A stretch of 64,000 nucleotides of DNA from Saccharothrix sp. NRRL B-16314 (GTDB lineage: Bacteria; Actinomycetota; Actinomycetes; Mycobacteriales; Pseudonocardiaceae): NCBI RefSeq assembly GCF_000716595.1, contig NZ_JNXC01000021.1, positions 62,001 to 126,000 of the forward strand, given 5' to 3'. Made by a program: the position numbers and the translations under genes. Positions 16,055-24,457 of the stretch are shown here, in pieces. Below the pieces are notes generated by a model. The model was not told the DNA's origin, did not search any database, and saw only the letters and a list, made by a program, of their open reading frames with translations. How positions within the stretch are numbered: position 1 is the stretch's first letter; each line of letters starts with the position of its first letter.

Positions 16055-16707
16055 GCGGCGATCGGGCCTTGGGTCTCGCCGTCCGGAGACGGTCGCCACT
16101 GGTCGAACGGCCGGTCGAGGTGCCAGGTCTTGCCGTCGTTCGTGAGCACGCGGTGTTCGCAGGTCTCCAGGTTCGACAGCGACTCGAACAGCTCGATGCT
16201 CCACCCGAACAGGCGGCGGCAGAGCAGGCGGATGGTCAGCCCATGTGACACCACCAGCGCCGTGGACGGGTGGGCCGGGTCGCGCATCCGGGTTTCCAGG
16301 TCGGTCAGGAACGCGGCGAGCCGGTCGTCGACGTCGGCGCCCGACTCGCCGTTCGGCAGCCGGAAGAAGAAGTGGCCGAACGCGTGCCGCTGGTGCTTGA
16401 GCACCTCCTGCTGCACGGGGTCCTGGAGGTTGCCCCAGTCCTGCTCCCGCAGCCGCGGCTCGGCCACCGTCCGCTCGGCCTGATCACCGAGGTCGAGGTT
16501 GCGGAGGGTGGCCCTGGTCCGCACGTACGGGCTCACGTAGACGGCCGCCGGGTCGCCGTTCAGGAGTTCCTTGATCCGCGGGCCGGCGGCCGTCGCCTCA
16601 CGCTCGCCCGGTTCCGTCAGCGGGAGGGCGTGGTCGGGGACGCGGCAGTACGCCGACTCGTCGACGTTGCCCAGGCTCTGCCCGTGGCGCAGCAGGATGA
16701 TCCGCAC
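16048..16707 (-). CDS. Histidine phosphatase (phosphoglycerate mutase-like)
   Basis: 219 aa from GTG. The RHG motif is at the extreme N-terminus (RIILLRHGQSLGN); conserved partners are LTEPGEREA, YVSPYVRTRAT (Arg), a Glu in the REQDWGN loop and the second His in LVVSHGLTIRLL. A cytosolic broad-specificity phosphatase of the cobC/GpmB type; substrate unknown. Faces the MerR-PP2C gene tail to tail. Confidence 0.88.
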   Translation of the reverse strand: MRIILLRHGQSLGNVDESAYCRVPDHALPLTEPGEREATAAGPRIKELLNGDPAAVYVSPYVRTRATLRNLDLGDQAERTVAEPRLREQDWGNLQDPVQQEVLKHQRHAFGHFFFRLPNGESGADVDDRLAAFLTDLETRMRDPAHPSTALVVSHGLTIRLLCRRLFGWSIELFESLSNLETCEHRVLTNDGKTWHLDRPFDQWRPSPDGETQGPIAAY

Positions 16708-16761
16708 CGGTCCATGGTGCCGGTGTTACAGTCACACGCGAAACCGGACGGAAGGTGTCAC

Positions 16762-17082
16762 ATGGTCAAGTATGTCGCCCTGTACCGGAAACCGGCCGAC
16801 GTCGAGGCGTTCGACGAGGCGTACTTCGCGTCCCACCTGCCGTTGGTCGAGCGGACACCGGGACTCCTGCGGGCCGAGATCGCGAAGGTCACGCGGGTCT
16901 TCGTCCCCGGTTTCCTCGGCGGGCACGAGCTGCACGTCATGGCCGAGATGTACTTCGAGTCCTCGCAAGCGATGAAGGACGCGTTCGGGTCGCCCGAGTG
17001 GCAGGCCGCCGGCGCGAACCTCACCGAGATCGGCGGCATGGAACTCGTGGCCATGTTCGCGGCGGAGGTCGTGGACCGATGA
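16762..17082 (+). CDS. EthD-family protein
   Basis: 106 aa, ATG preceded by GGAAGG. A ferredoxin-like dimeric alpha/beta-barrel protein: VKYVALYRKPADVEAFDEAY, HLPLVERTPGLL and FGSPEWQAAGANLTEIGG. EthD-family proteins accompany ring-oxidation or polyketide pathways; a catalytic role is uncertain. The last codon overlaps the ATG of the downstream dehydrogenase (ATGA), so the two are probably co-translated and act in the same aromatic or fatty acid degradation step. Confidence 0.82.
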   Translation: MVKYVALYRKPADVEAFDEAYFASHLPLVERTPGLLRAEIAKVTRVFVPGFLGGHELHVMAEMYFESSQAMKDAFGSPEWQAAGANLTEIGGMELVAMFAAEVVDR

Positions 17083-17909
17083 TCTCGGTGGTGATCGGCG
17101 GCGGCACGATGGGCGCGGGTGTCGCCCACCTGTTCCTCGCGGGCGGGCACGAGGTGGTGCTGGTCGAGGCGGGCGCCGAACGGGCGTCGGCCGCGCGGCG
17201 GGCCGTCGAGGCGTCGCTGGCCAAGGCGGCGGACCGGGGCAGGCTCGAAGCCGTCCCGCACGAGCTGTTGAAGCACCTCACCGTGGTGGAGCGACTGGAC
17301 GACGTGGCCGCGGGCGCGTCGCTCGTGGTCGAGGCCGTGCCCGAGGACGTCGAGCTGAAGCGGCAGGTGCTCAAGGCCGCCGCAAACGCTTGCCCCGACG
17401 CGGTGCTGGCGTCCAACACGTCGTCGCTGTCGATCTCGGCGCTGGCCGAGGGGCTGCCCGGCGAACGCGTGCTCGGCATGCACTTCTTCAACCCCGTCCC
17501 GGTGCAGCAGCTGGTCGAGCTGGTGCTCCACGACGGGGTGTCCGCCGACGTCGTGGCCCGGGTCCGGGGGTGGGCCGAGGCGCTGGGCAAGACCGTCATC
17601 GAGGTGCGGGACGCGCCCGGTTTCGCCACGTCGCGGCTCGGCGTCGCGGTCGGCATGGAGGCGATCCGGATGCTCGAAGAGGGCGTGGCGAGCGCGGAGG
17701 ACATCGACACCGGCATGAGGCTCGGCTACGGCTGGCCGATGGGCCCGCTGCGGCTGACGGACCTGGTCGGGCTGGACGTCCGGCTGGCCATCGCCGAACA
17801 CCTGGCCGCCGAACTCGGTCCCCGCTTCGAACCGCCCGCGCTGCTGCGCGACAAGGTCGCCGCAGGCCACCTCGGGCGCAAGACCGGCCAGGGCTTCTTC
17901 ACCTGGTAA
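17079..17909 (+). CDS. 3-hydroxyacyl-CoA dehydrogenase (3-hydroxybutyryl-CoA / PaaH type)
   Basis: 276 aa. NAD-binding Rossmann motif VVIGGGTMGAGVAHLFLAGG, then the catalytic block VVEAVPEDVELKRQVL, LASNTSSLSIS and HFFNPVPVQQLVELV (catalytic His), with the C-terminal dimerisation domain GYGWPMGPLRLTDLVGLDV and a final GRKTGQGFFTW. Single-domain bacterial form of normal length. Oxidises 3-hydroxyacyl-CoA to 3-ketoacyl-CoA in fatty acid or phenylacetate catabolism. Coupled to the EthD gene; no other beta-oxidation gene adjoins. Confidence 0.92.
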   Translation: MISVVIGGGTMGAGVAHLFLAGGHEVVLVEAGAERASAARRAVEASLAKAADRGRLEAVPHELLKHLTVVERLDDVAAGASLVVEAVPEDVELKRQVLKAAANACPDAVLASNTSSLSISALAEGLPGERVLGMHFFNPVPVQQLVELVLHDGVSADVVARVRGWAEALGKTVIEVRDAPGFATSRLGVAVGMEAIRMLEEGVASAEDIDTGMRLGYGWPMGPLRLTDLVGLDVRLAIAEHLAAELGPRFEPPALLRDKVAAGHLGRKTGQGFFTW

Positions 17910-18071
17910 AACGACCCGCCGGCCCGCGCACCCTCTGGCGATCGCCCGCGCACGGCCGCGAGCCGGCCAACCCGCCGTGACGCCGCGCCATTCGACCGGC
18001 TGGTCGGCGTACCTGGTTGCCCGGCCACCTGGCGTGCGGCGTCCGGCGGACTGCTTCTAACCTGACCAGCC

Positions 18072-18698
18072 GTGCTGCTCGCCGTGCTGGAACTGATCGG
18101 TATCGCCGCGTTCGCCGCCTCCGGGGCGGTGGCGGCGGTGCGGGCGCGGCTGGACGTGTTCGGGGTCATCGTGCTGGGCCTGACCACGGCCCTGGGCGGC
18201 GGGATCGTGCGGGACGTGCTGCTCGACGTGCACCCGCCCGCGGCGTTGATGAGCTGGCCCTACCTCGCCGTCGCCGGGGTCACCGGACTGGTGGTCTTCT
18301 GGTTTCACCCGACGGTGGCGAAGCTGTGGCGGGCGGTGCTGCTGCTGGACGCGATCGGGCTCGGGCTGTTCGTCACCGCCGGCACGACCACAGCCCTCAA
18401 GCTGGGCGTTCCGCCGTACGCGGCGTGCCTGATCGGGATGACCACGGGCATCGGCGGCGGTGCGCTGCGCGACGTGCTGCTGCGGGAGATCCCGCTGGTC
18501 CTGCGCCGGGAGATCTACGCGGTGGCGGCGTTGTGCGGGGCGGTCGTGGTGGTCCTGGGCGATCACTTCCGCCTGCCCGCGGTGCCGGTGGCGCTGCTGG
18601 CGTCGGCGTTGATCGTGGGTCTGCGGCTGGTGGCGATGTGGCGGCGCTGGAACGCCCCGGTGGCCCGGGACGTCGACGGCGGAAAACTTGACGGGTAG
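18072..18698 (+). CDS. TRIC-type cation channel family protein (YicG/UPF0126)
   Basis: 208 aa from GTG, about six to seven transmembrane helices. Two homologous halves carry the family's glycine-rich motifs: AFAASGAVAAVRARLDVFGV with ALGGGIVRDVLL in the first, and TTALKLGVPPYAA with GIGGGALRDVLLREIP in the second. Bacterial TRIC homologues form trimeric monovalent-cation channels. Ends 11 bp before the MprA-box-like site of the next operon. Confidence 0.9.
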   Translation: MLLAVLELIGIAAFAASGAVAAVRARLDVFGVIVLGLTTALGGGIVRDVLLDVHPPAALMSWPYLAVAGVTGLVVFWFHPTVAKLWRAVLLLDAIGLGLFVTAGTTTALKLGVPPYAACLIGMTTGIGGGALRDVLLREIPLVLRREIYAVAALCGAVVVVLGDHFRLPAVPVALLASALIVGLRLVAMWRRWNAPVARDVDGGKLDG

Positions 18699-18709
18699 CT
18701 CACACTCCC

Positions 18710-18728
18710 TTCTCAGGCGGCTCTCAGG
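18710..18728 (+). promoter_or_regulatory. MprA-box-like direct repeat upstream of mprA
   Basis: TTCTCAGG-CGG-CTCTCAGG: two 8-bp direct repeats separated by 3 bp, 19 bp in total, ending 21 bp before the mprA ATG. This matches the known architecture of the mycobacterial MprA box (two loosely conserved 8-mers, 3-bp gap) and suggests autoregulation. Confidence 0.7.
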
Positions 18729-18749
18729 ACCAAGAGCAAGACTGACCCC

Positions 18750-19439
18750 ATGCGCATCCTCGTTGTCGACGACGACAGGGCCGTGCGTGAGTCGCTTCGT
18801 CGCTCACTGCAGTTCAACGGCTACCAGGTCGACCTGGCCGGAGACGGTCAGCAGGCTCTCGAGTCCGTCGTCTCCCAACGTCCCGACGCGATGGTGCTGG
18901 ACGTGATGATGCCCCGGCTCGACGGGCTGGAGGTGTGCCGCCGGCTGCGCAGCACCGGTGACGACCTGCCGATCCTCGTGCTCACGGCCCGTGACGCGGT
19001 GTCCGACCGGGTGTCCGGGCTGGACGCCGGCGCGGACGACTACCTGCCGAAACCGTTCGCCTTGGAGGAGCTGCTGGCCCGGCTGCGGGCGTTGCTGCGG
19101 CGGGCAGCCTCGGACGCCGAGGAGCCGGCGGGCGTCACGCTGCGGTTCGCCGACCTGGAACTCGACCCGAGCACCCGGGACGTCCGGCGCGGTGAGCGGC
19201 CGATCAGCCTCACCCGGACCGAGTTCGCGCTGCTGGAGCTGTTCCTCGGGCACCCGAAGCAGGTGCTGACCAGGGGGCGGATCCTGGAGGACGTCTGGGG
19301 CTACGACTTCCCGACCTCCGGCAACGCGCTGGAGGTCTACGTCGGCTACCTGCGGCGCAAGACCGAGGCCGAGGGCGAGCCTCGGCTGCTGCACACCGTG
19401 CGCGGCGTGGGGTACGTGCTGCGGGAGACGCCTCCGTGA
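18750..19439 (+). CDS. mprA: OmpR-family response regulator, MprA-like
   Basis: 229 aa. Receiver domain ([19 protein letters not shown], phospho-Asp in [15 protein letters not shown], Thr in LVLTARD, Lys in [15 protein letters not shown]) and a winged-helix effector ([33 protein letters not shown] split over the usual positions, ending GVGYVLRE). It shares its last 4 bp with the sensor kinase start (GTGA). The sequence, the partner and the upstream box all fit MprA, the envelope-stress regulator that controls pepD/htrA in mycobacteria; a PepD-type gene with the same box lies at 28410. Confidence 0.9.
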   Translation: MRILVVDDDRAVRESLRRSLQFNGYQVDLAGDGQQALESVVSQRPDAMVLDVMMPRLDGLEVCRRLRSTGDDLPILVLTARDAVSDRVSGLDAGADDYLPKPFALEELLARLRALLRRAASDAEEPAGVTLRFADLELDPSTRDVRRGERPISLTRTEFALLELFLGHPKQVLTRGRILEDVWGYDFPTSGNALEVYVGYLRRKTEAEGEPRLLHTVRGVGYVLRETPP

Positions 19440-20842
19440 TCGGTGCCGCCAACGGGCGACTCCAGCGGGTGTCGCTGCGGGCGCGGGTCACTCTGCTCGC
19501 CGCGTTCTGCGTCGCCGGTGCCGTCGCGGTCGTGTCGCTCGGCGCGTACATGACGGTGAGCCGGAACCTGCACGACCAGATGGACGAGAACCTGCGGCAG
19601 CGGGCCGAGGCCGCGGTCAACGCGCCGAAGGTCAACAACGACGTCACCGAGATCCCCGGCGCGTTCCTGGCCGCCGGTGACGTGCGGATCGGCGTGCTGG
19701 ACGTGAGCGGGCGCATCCTCTACCCGAAGGGCACGATCGCGCCGCCGACCCAGCCCGCCGACCTGGACGTGGCGCGCGGGCAGCGGTCGGAGAACTTCTG
19801 GACCGACGAGCGCACCGACTTCCGGGTCATCGCGGTGCCGTACGGGGACGGTCAGGCGATGCTGATCGCCCAGTCCACCAAGCCGCTGAACGTCTCGCTC
19901 GGCAAGCTGTCCGTGGTGCTGTTCGTGATCAGCGGGTTGGGTGTGCTGGTCGCGGCGGCGGCGGGGACGGCGGTCGCGCGGACGGGGCTGCGGCCCGTGC
20001 AGCGGCTGACGGAGGCGACCGAGCGGGTCGCGATGACGGGTGACCTGCGGCCGATCCCGGTGTCCGGTGACGACGAGCTGGCCCTGCTGTCGCAGCGGTT
20101 CAACGCGATGCTGGGTGCGGTGGCGGAGTCGCAGGAGCGGCAACGGCGGCTGGTCGCGGACGCGGGGCACGAGCTGCGCACGCCGTTGACGTCGATGCGG
20201 ACGAACCTGGAGCTGCTGCTGGCGTCGGAGAAGCCGGACTCGCCGACGTTGTCGGACGAGGACAAGGCGGAGATCAACGCCGACGTGCGGGCGCAGCTGG
20301 ACGAGCTGACCACGTTGATCGGTGACCTGGTGGAGTTGGCGCGGGAGGACGCGCCGCAGGTCGTGCACGAGCCGGTGGACCTGGTCGAGGTGGTGGAGCG
20401 CGCGCTGGACCGGGCGAAGCGGCGGGCTACCGACGTGCGGTTCGTGGTGGAGTCGCAGCCGTGGTCGTTGCTGGGTGATTCGAGCGCGTTGGAACGTGCC
20501 GTGCTGAACCTCCTCGACAACGCGGTGAAGTTCAGCCCGGCGAGCGGTGTGGTCCGGCTGAGCCTGCGGCAGTTGGGTGACGGCAGTGCGGTGGTGGAGG
20601 TGGCGGACTCCGGTCCCGGCATCGCCGACGCCGACCTGCCGCACGTCTTCGAGCGCTTCTACCGCTCGTCGGAGGCCCGCACGCTCCCGGGCTCCGGCTT
20701 GGGTCTGGCGATCGTCAAGCAGGTGGCGGAACGTCATGGCGGCATGGCGTACGTCGGCCGTGCCCCCGAGGGCGGCGCGATGTTCACCCTCCGCCTCCCC
20801 GGCCGCCCCAGCCCCGTGCCCACCTCCCACCACCCCGCGTGA
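19436..20842 (+). CDS. mprB: Sensor histidine kinase, MprB-like
   Basis: 468 aa. Membrane helix 1 (about 18-38), an extracytoplasmic sensor loop of about 110 residues, helix 2 (about 160-180, [18 protein letters not shown]), HAMP ([19 protein letters not shown]), the H-box [20 protein letters not shown] and the ATPase domain with N-box [34 protein letters not shown] and [18 protein letters not shown]. Autophosphorylates and passes phosphate to the upstream regulator. Its stop codon lies inside the palindromic repeat 20839-21020. Confidence 0.9.
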   Translation: MIGAANGRLQRVSLRARVTLLAAFCVAGAVAVVSLGAYMTVSRNLHDQMDENLRQRAEAAVNAPKVNNDVTEIPGAFLAAGDVRIGVLDVSGRILYPKGTIAPPTQPADLDVARGQRSENFWTDERTDFRVIAVPYGDGQAMLIAQSTKPLNVSLGKLSVVLFVISGLGVLVAAAAGTAVARTGLRPVQRLTEATERVAMTGDLRPIPVSGDDELALLSQRFNAMLGAVAESQERQRRLVADAGHELRTPLTSMRTNLELLLASEKPDSPTLSDEDKAEINADVRAQLDELTTLIGDLVELAREDAPQVVHEPVDLVEVVERALDRAKRRATDVRFVVESQPWSLLGDSSALERAVLNLLDNAVKFSPASGVVRLSLRQLGDGSAVVEVADSGPGIADADLPHVFERFYRSSEARTLPGSGLGLAIVKQVAERHGGMAYVGRAPEGGAMFTLRLPGRPSPVPTSHHPA

Positions 20843-21020
20843 GTCCTACGTTCACGTCGCGTGAGTCGTACCTTCAGGACACCCGTGTCCTACGTTCGGA
20901 ACCCCCGAGTTCAACGCTCAGGACAGACCGGCCGTTCTGAGCGTTGAATTCGGGGGGCACGAACGTAGGACTCACGCGTTCTGAACGTAGGACTCACGCG
21001 TTCTGAACGTAGGACTCACT
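20839..21020. repeat. Large palindromic and tandem repeat between convergent genes
   Basis: The core is a near-perfect hairpin: 20902-20923 pairs with 20935-20956 (22 bp, two mismatches), extended by GTCCTACGTTCG / CGAACGTAGGAC arms at about 20886-20897 and 20960-20971. To its right the 22-bp unit beginning TTCTGAACGTAGGACTCAC recurs in tandem (20957, 20979, 21001), with the reverse complement GTGAGTCCTACGTTC on the left (20839). It probably serves as a bidirectional terminator for mprB and the ABC operon. The elaborate structure resembles a REP-like dispersed element. Confidence 0.8.
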
Positions 21021-21022
21021 GG

Positions 21023-21931
21023 TTAGCCCTTGGTGGAGCCCAACGTCAGGCCGCCGATGAACTGGCGTTGGAGGACGAAGAAGACGACGAGGGTGGGCAG
21101 GGCGACGAGCAGGGAGCCGGCGGCGACCAGGTTGTTGTCCACGAAGAACGTGCCCTTGAGGTTCTGCAACGCGGACGTGATCGGCATCTTGTCACCGGTC
21201 TGGATCAGCACCAGCGCCCACAGGAAGTCGTTGTAGATCCAGGTGAACTCCAGCGTCGCCAACGCCGCCAGCGCCGGACGGCACAGCGGCAGGATCACCT
21301 GCCAGTACTGCCGGAACACACCGGCGCCGTCCACCCGGGCCGCCTCGCTCAGCTCGTGCGGGATCGTCTTCATGTAGTTGCTGAGCACGAACACGCAGAA
21401 CCCCGACTGGAACCCCACGTGGATCAGCACCAGGCCCACCTGCGAGTCCAGCAGCACACCGCTGTCGCTCAACCACTCCGGCAACGGCGTGAGCAGGTAC
21501 AGCCGCCACAACGGGGTCACGATCACCTGCTGCGGCAGCAGGTTGCCCGCTGTGAACAGCATCAGCAGCACCAGGTTGAACTTGAAGCTGAACCGCGACA
21601 CCCCGAACGCCACCATCGAGCTGAACAGCAGCACCAGCACCAACGCGGGCAGCGTCACGAGCAGCGTGTTCAGGTAGTAGTGCGGCAGGTCGGCCTGCGT
21701 CCACGCGTTGCTGTAGTTGTCCAGCGTCAGGCTTTCGGCAACTGAGAAGTACCCGTTGCGCGCGGTGTCGTCGTACGTGCGCAGCGATGCGTACAAAGCC
21801 CACACCAGCGGCGCGAGGGTCACCAGGCACGTCACGATCAGGAACGCGTGCAAGGCGATGCGCGGCAAGGAAACGCGTGGCGAAGAGACGGGCGGCGGAG
21901 AAGCGGGGGACAAAGAAACGCGGGACTTCAC
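21023..21931 (-). CDS. ABC sugar transporter permease (MalG-type)
   Basis: 302 aa from the GTG at 21931 that overlaps the stop of the first permease (GTGA); the longer frame to 22024 lies inside that gene. Six transmembrane helices and the cytoplasmic EAA loop HELSEAARVDGAGVFRQYWQVILPLCRPA, which docks the ATPase. Second inner-membrane subunit of a carbohydrate importer. No ATP-binding subunit is encoded nearby, so a shared MsiK-type ATPase is expected, as is usual for actinomycete CUT1 systems. Confidence 0.92.
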   Translation of the reverse strand: MKSRVSLSPASPPPVSSPRVSLPRIALHAFLIVTCLVTLAPLVWALYASLRTYDDTARNGYFSVAESLTLDNYSNAWTQADLPHYYLNTLLVTLPALVLVLLFSSMVAFGVSRFSFKFNLVLLMLFTAGNLLPQQVIVTPLWRLYLLTPLPEWLSDSGVLLDSQVGLVLIHVGFQSGFCVFVLSNYMKTIPHELSEAARVDGAGVFRQYWQVILPLCRPALAALATLEFTWIYNDFLWALVLIQTGDKMPITSALQNLKGTFFVDNNLVAAGSLLVALPTLVVFFVLQRQFIGGLTLGSTKG

Positions 21932-22893
21932 GCCCGTTCCTCCTCGCGGAACACCTGGAACAGGTAGGTGATGATGAACCCGAGCGAGATCAGCAGCAGG
22001 ATCACCGCCAGCGCGGAACCCCACCCGATCCGGCTCGACTCACCGATGATGTTGTCGGTGACCAGCACGGACAGCAGTTCCAGCCCGTTGCGCCCCTTGT
22101 TGATCACGTACACGATGTCGAACGCCCGCAGGCCCTCGATCACGGTGACCACGAGCACCACCACGTTCACCGGCTTGAGCACCGGGAACGTCACCTGGAA
22201 GAACGTCTGCCGCGCGTTGGCGCCGTCCAGCGCCGCGGCCTCCTTCAACGCCGGGTCCACGGCCTTCAGCCCGGCGAGGTACAGCAGCATGATGTACCCG
22301 GTGTGCCGCCACCCGGCGGCCACGAGCACCGCGTACAGGTTGATGTCCGGATCGCCGAGCCAGTTCACCGGATCGGTGGACGCGGTGCCGAGCACGTTGT
22401 TCAGCAGCCCCTGCTCGGGCTGGTAGATCAGCTGCCAGATGAACCCGACCAGCGCCAGCGACAGCACCATCGGCAGGTACAGCGCGCTCTGGTACAGCCG
22501 GCCGAACCGCAGCTGCCGGTCCAGCAGGACGGCGAGCAGCAGCCCGGCCACCGTCGGCACCACGATCAGGAACAGCAGCCAGATCAGGTTGTGCTGCACC
22601 GCGGGCCAGAACCGGGGGTAGCGGGTGAAGATGTCGACGTAGTTCTGGAAGCCGACCCACTCGATGTCCTCGAACCCGCCGATGCCGTCCCACGAGCTGA
22701 ACGACAGCGCGATCGAGCCCATCGCGGGCACCCACACGAGCACGAGGTGCACCAGCGACGGGATGCCGAGCATCAGGCCGAGCACGAGCTTGTCACGGGG
22801 CGCGAGCGCGGTGGCGCGACGCCTGCCGCGCCGGGGCGACGGGGAGGGGTCCGTCGTCCCGGCGGGCTTCGGGGGGGACTGCAAGGCGGTCAC
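21928..22893 (-). CDS. ABC sugar transporter permease (MalF-type)
   Basis: 321 aa. A basic cytosolic N-terminus (RRGRRRATALAPRDK), six transmembrane helices, and the EAA loop DPALKEAAALDGANARQTFFQVTFPVLKPV. Partner of the downstream permease and of the binding protein encoded 4 bp upstream. Together they form the CUT1-type importer that presumably takes up the galactoside hydrolysed by the divergent GH42 enzyme. Confidence 0.92.
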   Translation of the reverse strand: MTALQSPPKPAGTTDPSPSPRRGRRRATALAPRDKLVLGLMLGIPSLVHLVLVWVPAMGSIALSFSSWDGIGGFEDIEWVGFQNYVDIFTRYPRFWPAVQHNLIWLLFLIVVPTVAGLLLAVLLDRQLRFGRLYQSALYLPMVLSLALVGFIWQLIYQPEQGLLNNVLGTASTDPVNWLGDPDINLYAVLVAAGWRHTGYIMLLYLAGLKAVDPALKEAAALDGANARQTFFQVTFPVLKPVNVVVLVVTVIEGLRAFDIVYVINKGRNGLELLSVLVTDNIIGESSRIGWGSALAVILLLISLGFIITYLFQVFREEERA

Positions 22894-22897
22894 GAGA

Positions 22898-24196
22898 TCA
22901 CTCCGTGAAGATCGTCTTCGCCTGGTCGGCCATGCCCTTGAGGATCGAGTCGATGTCGTCGGGGTTCTGGATGAACGCGTTGATCCCGTTGGTCGCGGCG
23001 TCGCTGGCGAACCGCGGGTCGGTGTCGCGGTCCAGGAACTGCGTGATGTGCGCGGCTTCCTTGATGACCTGCGCGGCCTTCTTCTGCAACGAGTTGTAGC
23101 CGGACGTGTCGGCCTTGTTCGACGCGGCGATCTGGCTCGGGTCGGCCTTGATGTACGCCAGCTGCGCGGCGGGCGTGGACATGAACTCCAGCAGCTTGGC
23201 CGCGCCCTCGGGGTTGCTGGGCTTCCTGGACATCATGTAGCCGTCGATCGGCGCTTCCACGGTGTCCTGCCCGTGCTCCGGGTTGATCTCCGGGTACGGG
23301 AAGAAGTCGAGGTCTTCCTCCTGGCCCTTGAACTGCTGCGCGACGAACGTGCCGAGCAGGAACATGCCCGACTTGCCCTGCTGGAGCGACTGCGCGGCCT
23401 CCTGCCACTCCCGGCCGAGCGCGTTCTCCTGGTGGAACGGCAGCAGCCGCTTCCAGGTGTCGAACACCTCGCGCACCTTGGGCCCCTGCCAGTCCTCCTT
23501 GCCGGCCATGAGGTCGACGTGGAACTGGTAGCCGTTGATGCGGAAGTTCAGCTGGTCGAACGTGCCCATGCCGGGCCAGCCCTGCTTCTGCGCGAACGCG
23601 ATCGGCGCGAGCCCGTCGGCCTTCATCCTCGTGGACAGCGCGACCATCTCGTCCAGCGTCTTCGGCACCGTGTAACCGCGCTGCTGCCACACGCTCTTCA
23701 GGTAGAACATGCCCCACGGGTACTGCACGAACGGGATCAGGTACTGCTTGCCGTCCGACGCGGTGGACGCTTCCTTCAGCCCGGGTTCGTAGCCGGCCGA
23801 GACCTTCGACCACACGTCGCTCAGGTCGCCGGTCAGGCCCTTCTCGGCGAAGAAGCGCATCCGGTAGCCGGCGAACCAGGACAGCACGTCGTCCGGCTTG
23901 CCCTGCAGGTAGTTGTTGATCTGCTCCTGGTACTGCTCGTGCTGCTTGGTGTTGATCGCGACCTTCAGGCCGGACTCGCCCTCGAAGGACTTCAGCACGG
24001 CGGTGATCGCGTCCTTCGGCACCTGGTCGGACTGGTTGTTGCCGAACGACACCGTGTCGGTGGCGCCGCCACCGCCGTCGCCGGAGCCGCAGGCGGCCAG
24101 TCCGGGCACGGCGGCGATGCCCGCGCCCGCCAGGACTGCCTTCAGCAGGGCACGCCGGCCCATGAGCGGGTGGGGACTGGCGGAGAACCTCGTCAT
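22898..24196 (-). CDS. Extracellular sugar-binding lipoprotein of the ABC transporter
   Basis: 432 aa from the ATG at 24196, which has GGAG 5-6 bp upstream; the longer frame to 24268 overlaps the regulatory region. A GRRALLKAVLAGAGIAAVPG signal of twin-arginine appearance leads to the lipobox LAAC, followed by a Gly/Ser linker (GSGDGGGG) and a MalE-like solute-binding fold. Type-1 sugar-binding (CUT1) family. Anchored on the outer face of the membrane, it delivers the ligand to the two permeases. The gene order binding protein, MalF-type, MalG-type is standard. Confidence 0.92.
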   Translation of the reverse strand: MTRFSASPHPLMGRRALLKAVLAGAGIAAVPGLAACGSGDGGGGATDTVSFGNNQSDQVPKDAITAVLKSFEGESGLKVAINTKQHEQYQEQINNYLQGKPDDVLSWFAGYRMRFFAEKGLTGDLSDVWSKVSAGYEPGLKEASTASDGKQYLIPFVQYPWGMFYLKSVWQQRGYTVPKTLDEMVALSTRMKADGLAPIAFAQKQGWPGMGTFDQLNFRINGYQFHVDLMAGKEDWQGPKVREVFDTWKRLLPFHQENALGREWQEAAQSLQQGKSGMFLLGTFVAQQFKGQEEDLDFFPYPEINPEHGQDTVEAPIDGYMMSRKPSNPEGAAKLLEFMSTPAAQLAYIKADPSQIAASNKADTSGYNSLQKKAAQVIKEAAHITQFLDRDTDPRFASDAATNGINAFIQNPDDIDSILKGMADQAKTIFTE

Positions 24197-24248
24197 CGTC
24201 GCTCCTACGGGTGACACTCGACCGGAATCAACCGAACACCGAACATGG

Positions 24249-24417
24249 AGTCCAACAAGATTGCCCACAATGTGGTGCGCGGCACACAGGCTGTCAAGCG
24301 CCGTTATCGAGCCGTTAACGCCGTCTTACCTTGCTGAATCGACCCCAACTGGGGTAGTGCCACCGGGTCTCGATCTTGTACCGCCGAACAGAGGTAAACG
24401 AGGGATTTTGTTGGACT
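24249..24417. promoter_or_regulatory. Pair of inverted candidate operators in the divergent transporter / beta-galactosidase promoter region
   Basis: AGTCCAACAAGAT (24249-24261) and ATTTTGTTGGACT (24405-24417) are reverse complements except for one base and sit at opposite ends of the 261-bp divergent intergenic region, one just before each operon. This is the expected placement for a local repressor; the DeoR-family gene at 26451 is the obvious candidate. Confidence 0.55.
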
Positions 24418-24457
24418 GTGTTGACGTTTGCCATGACGGTCAGTCACGCTTGCGCGC

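Noticed and set aside
20957..21020. Possible CRISPR array (three 22-bp units)
   Set aside because: Units are directly adjacent with no spacers, form part of a palindrome, and there are no cas genes.
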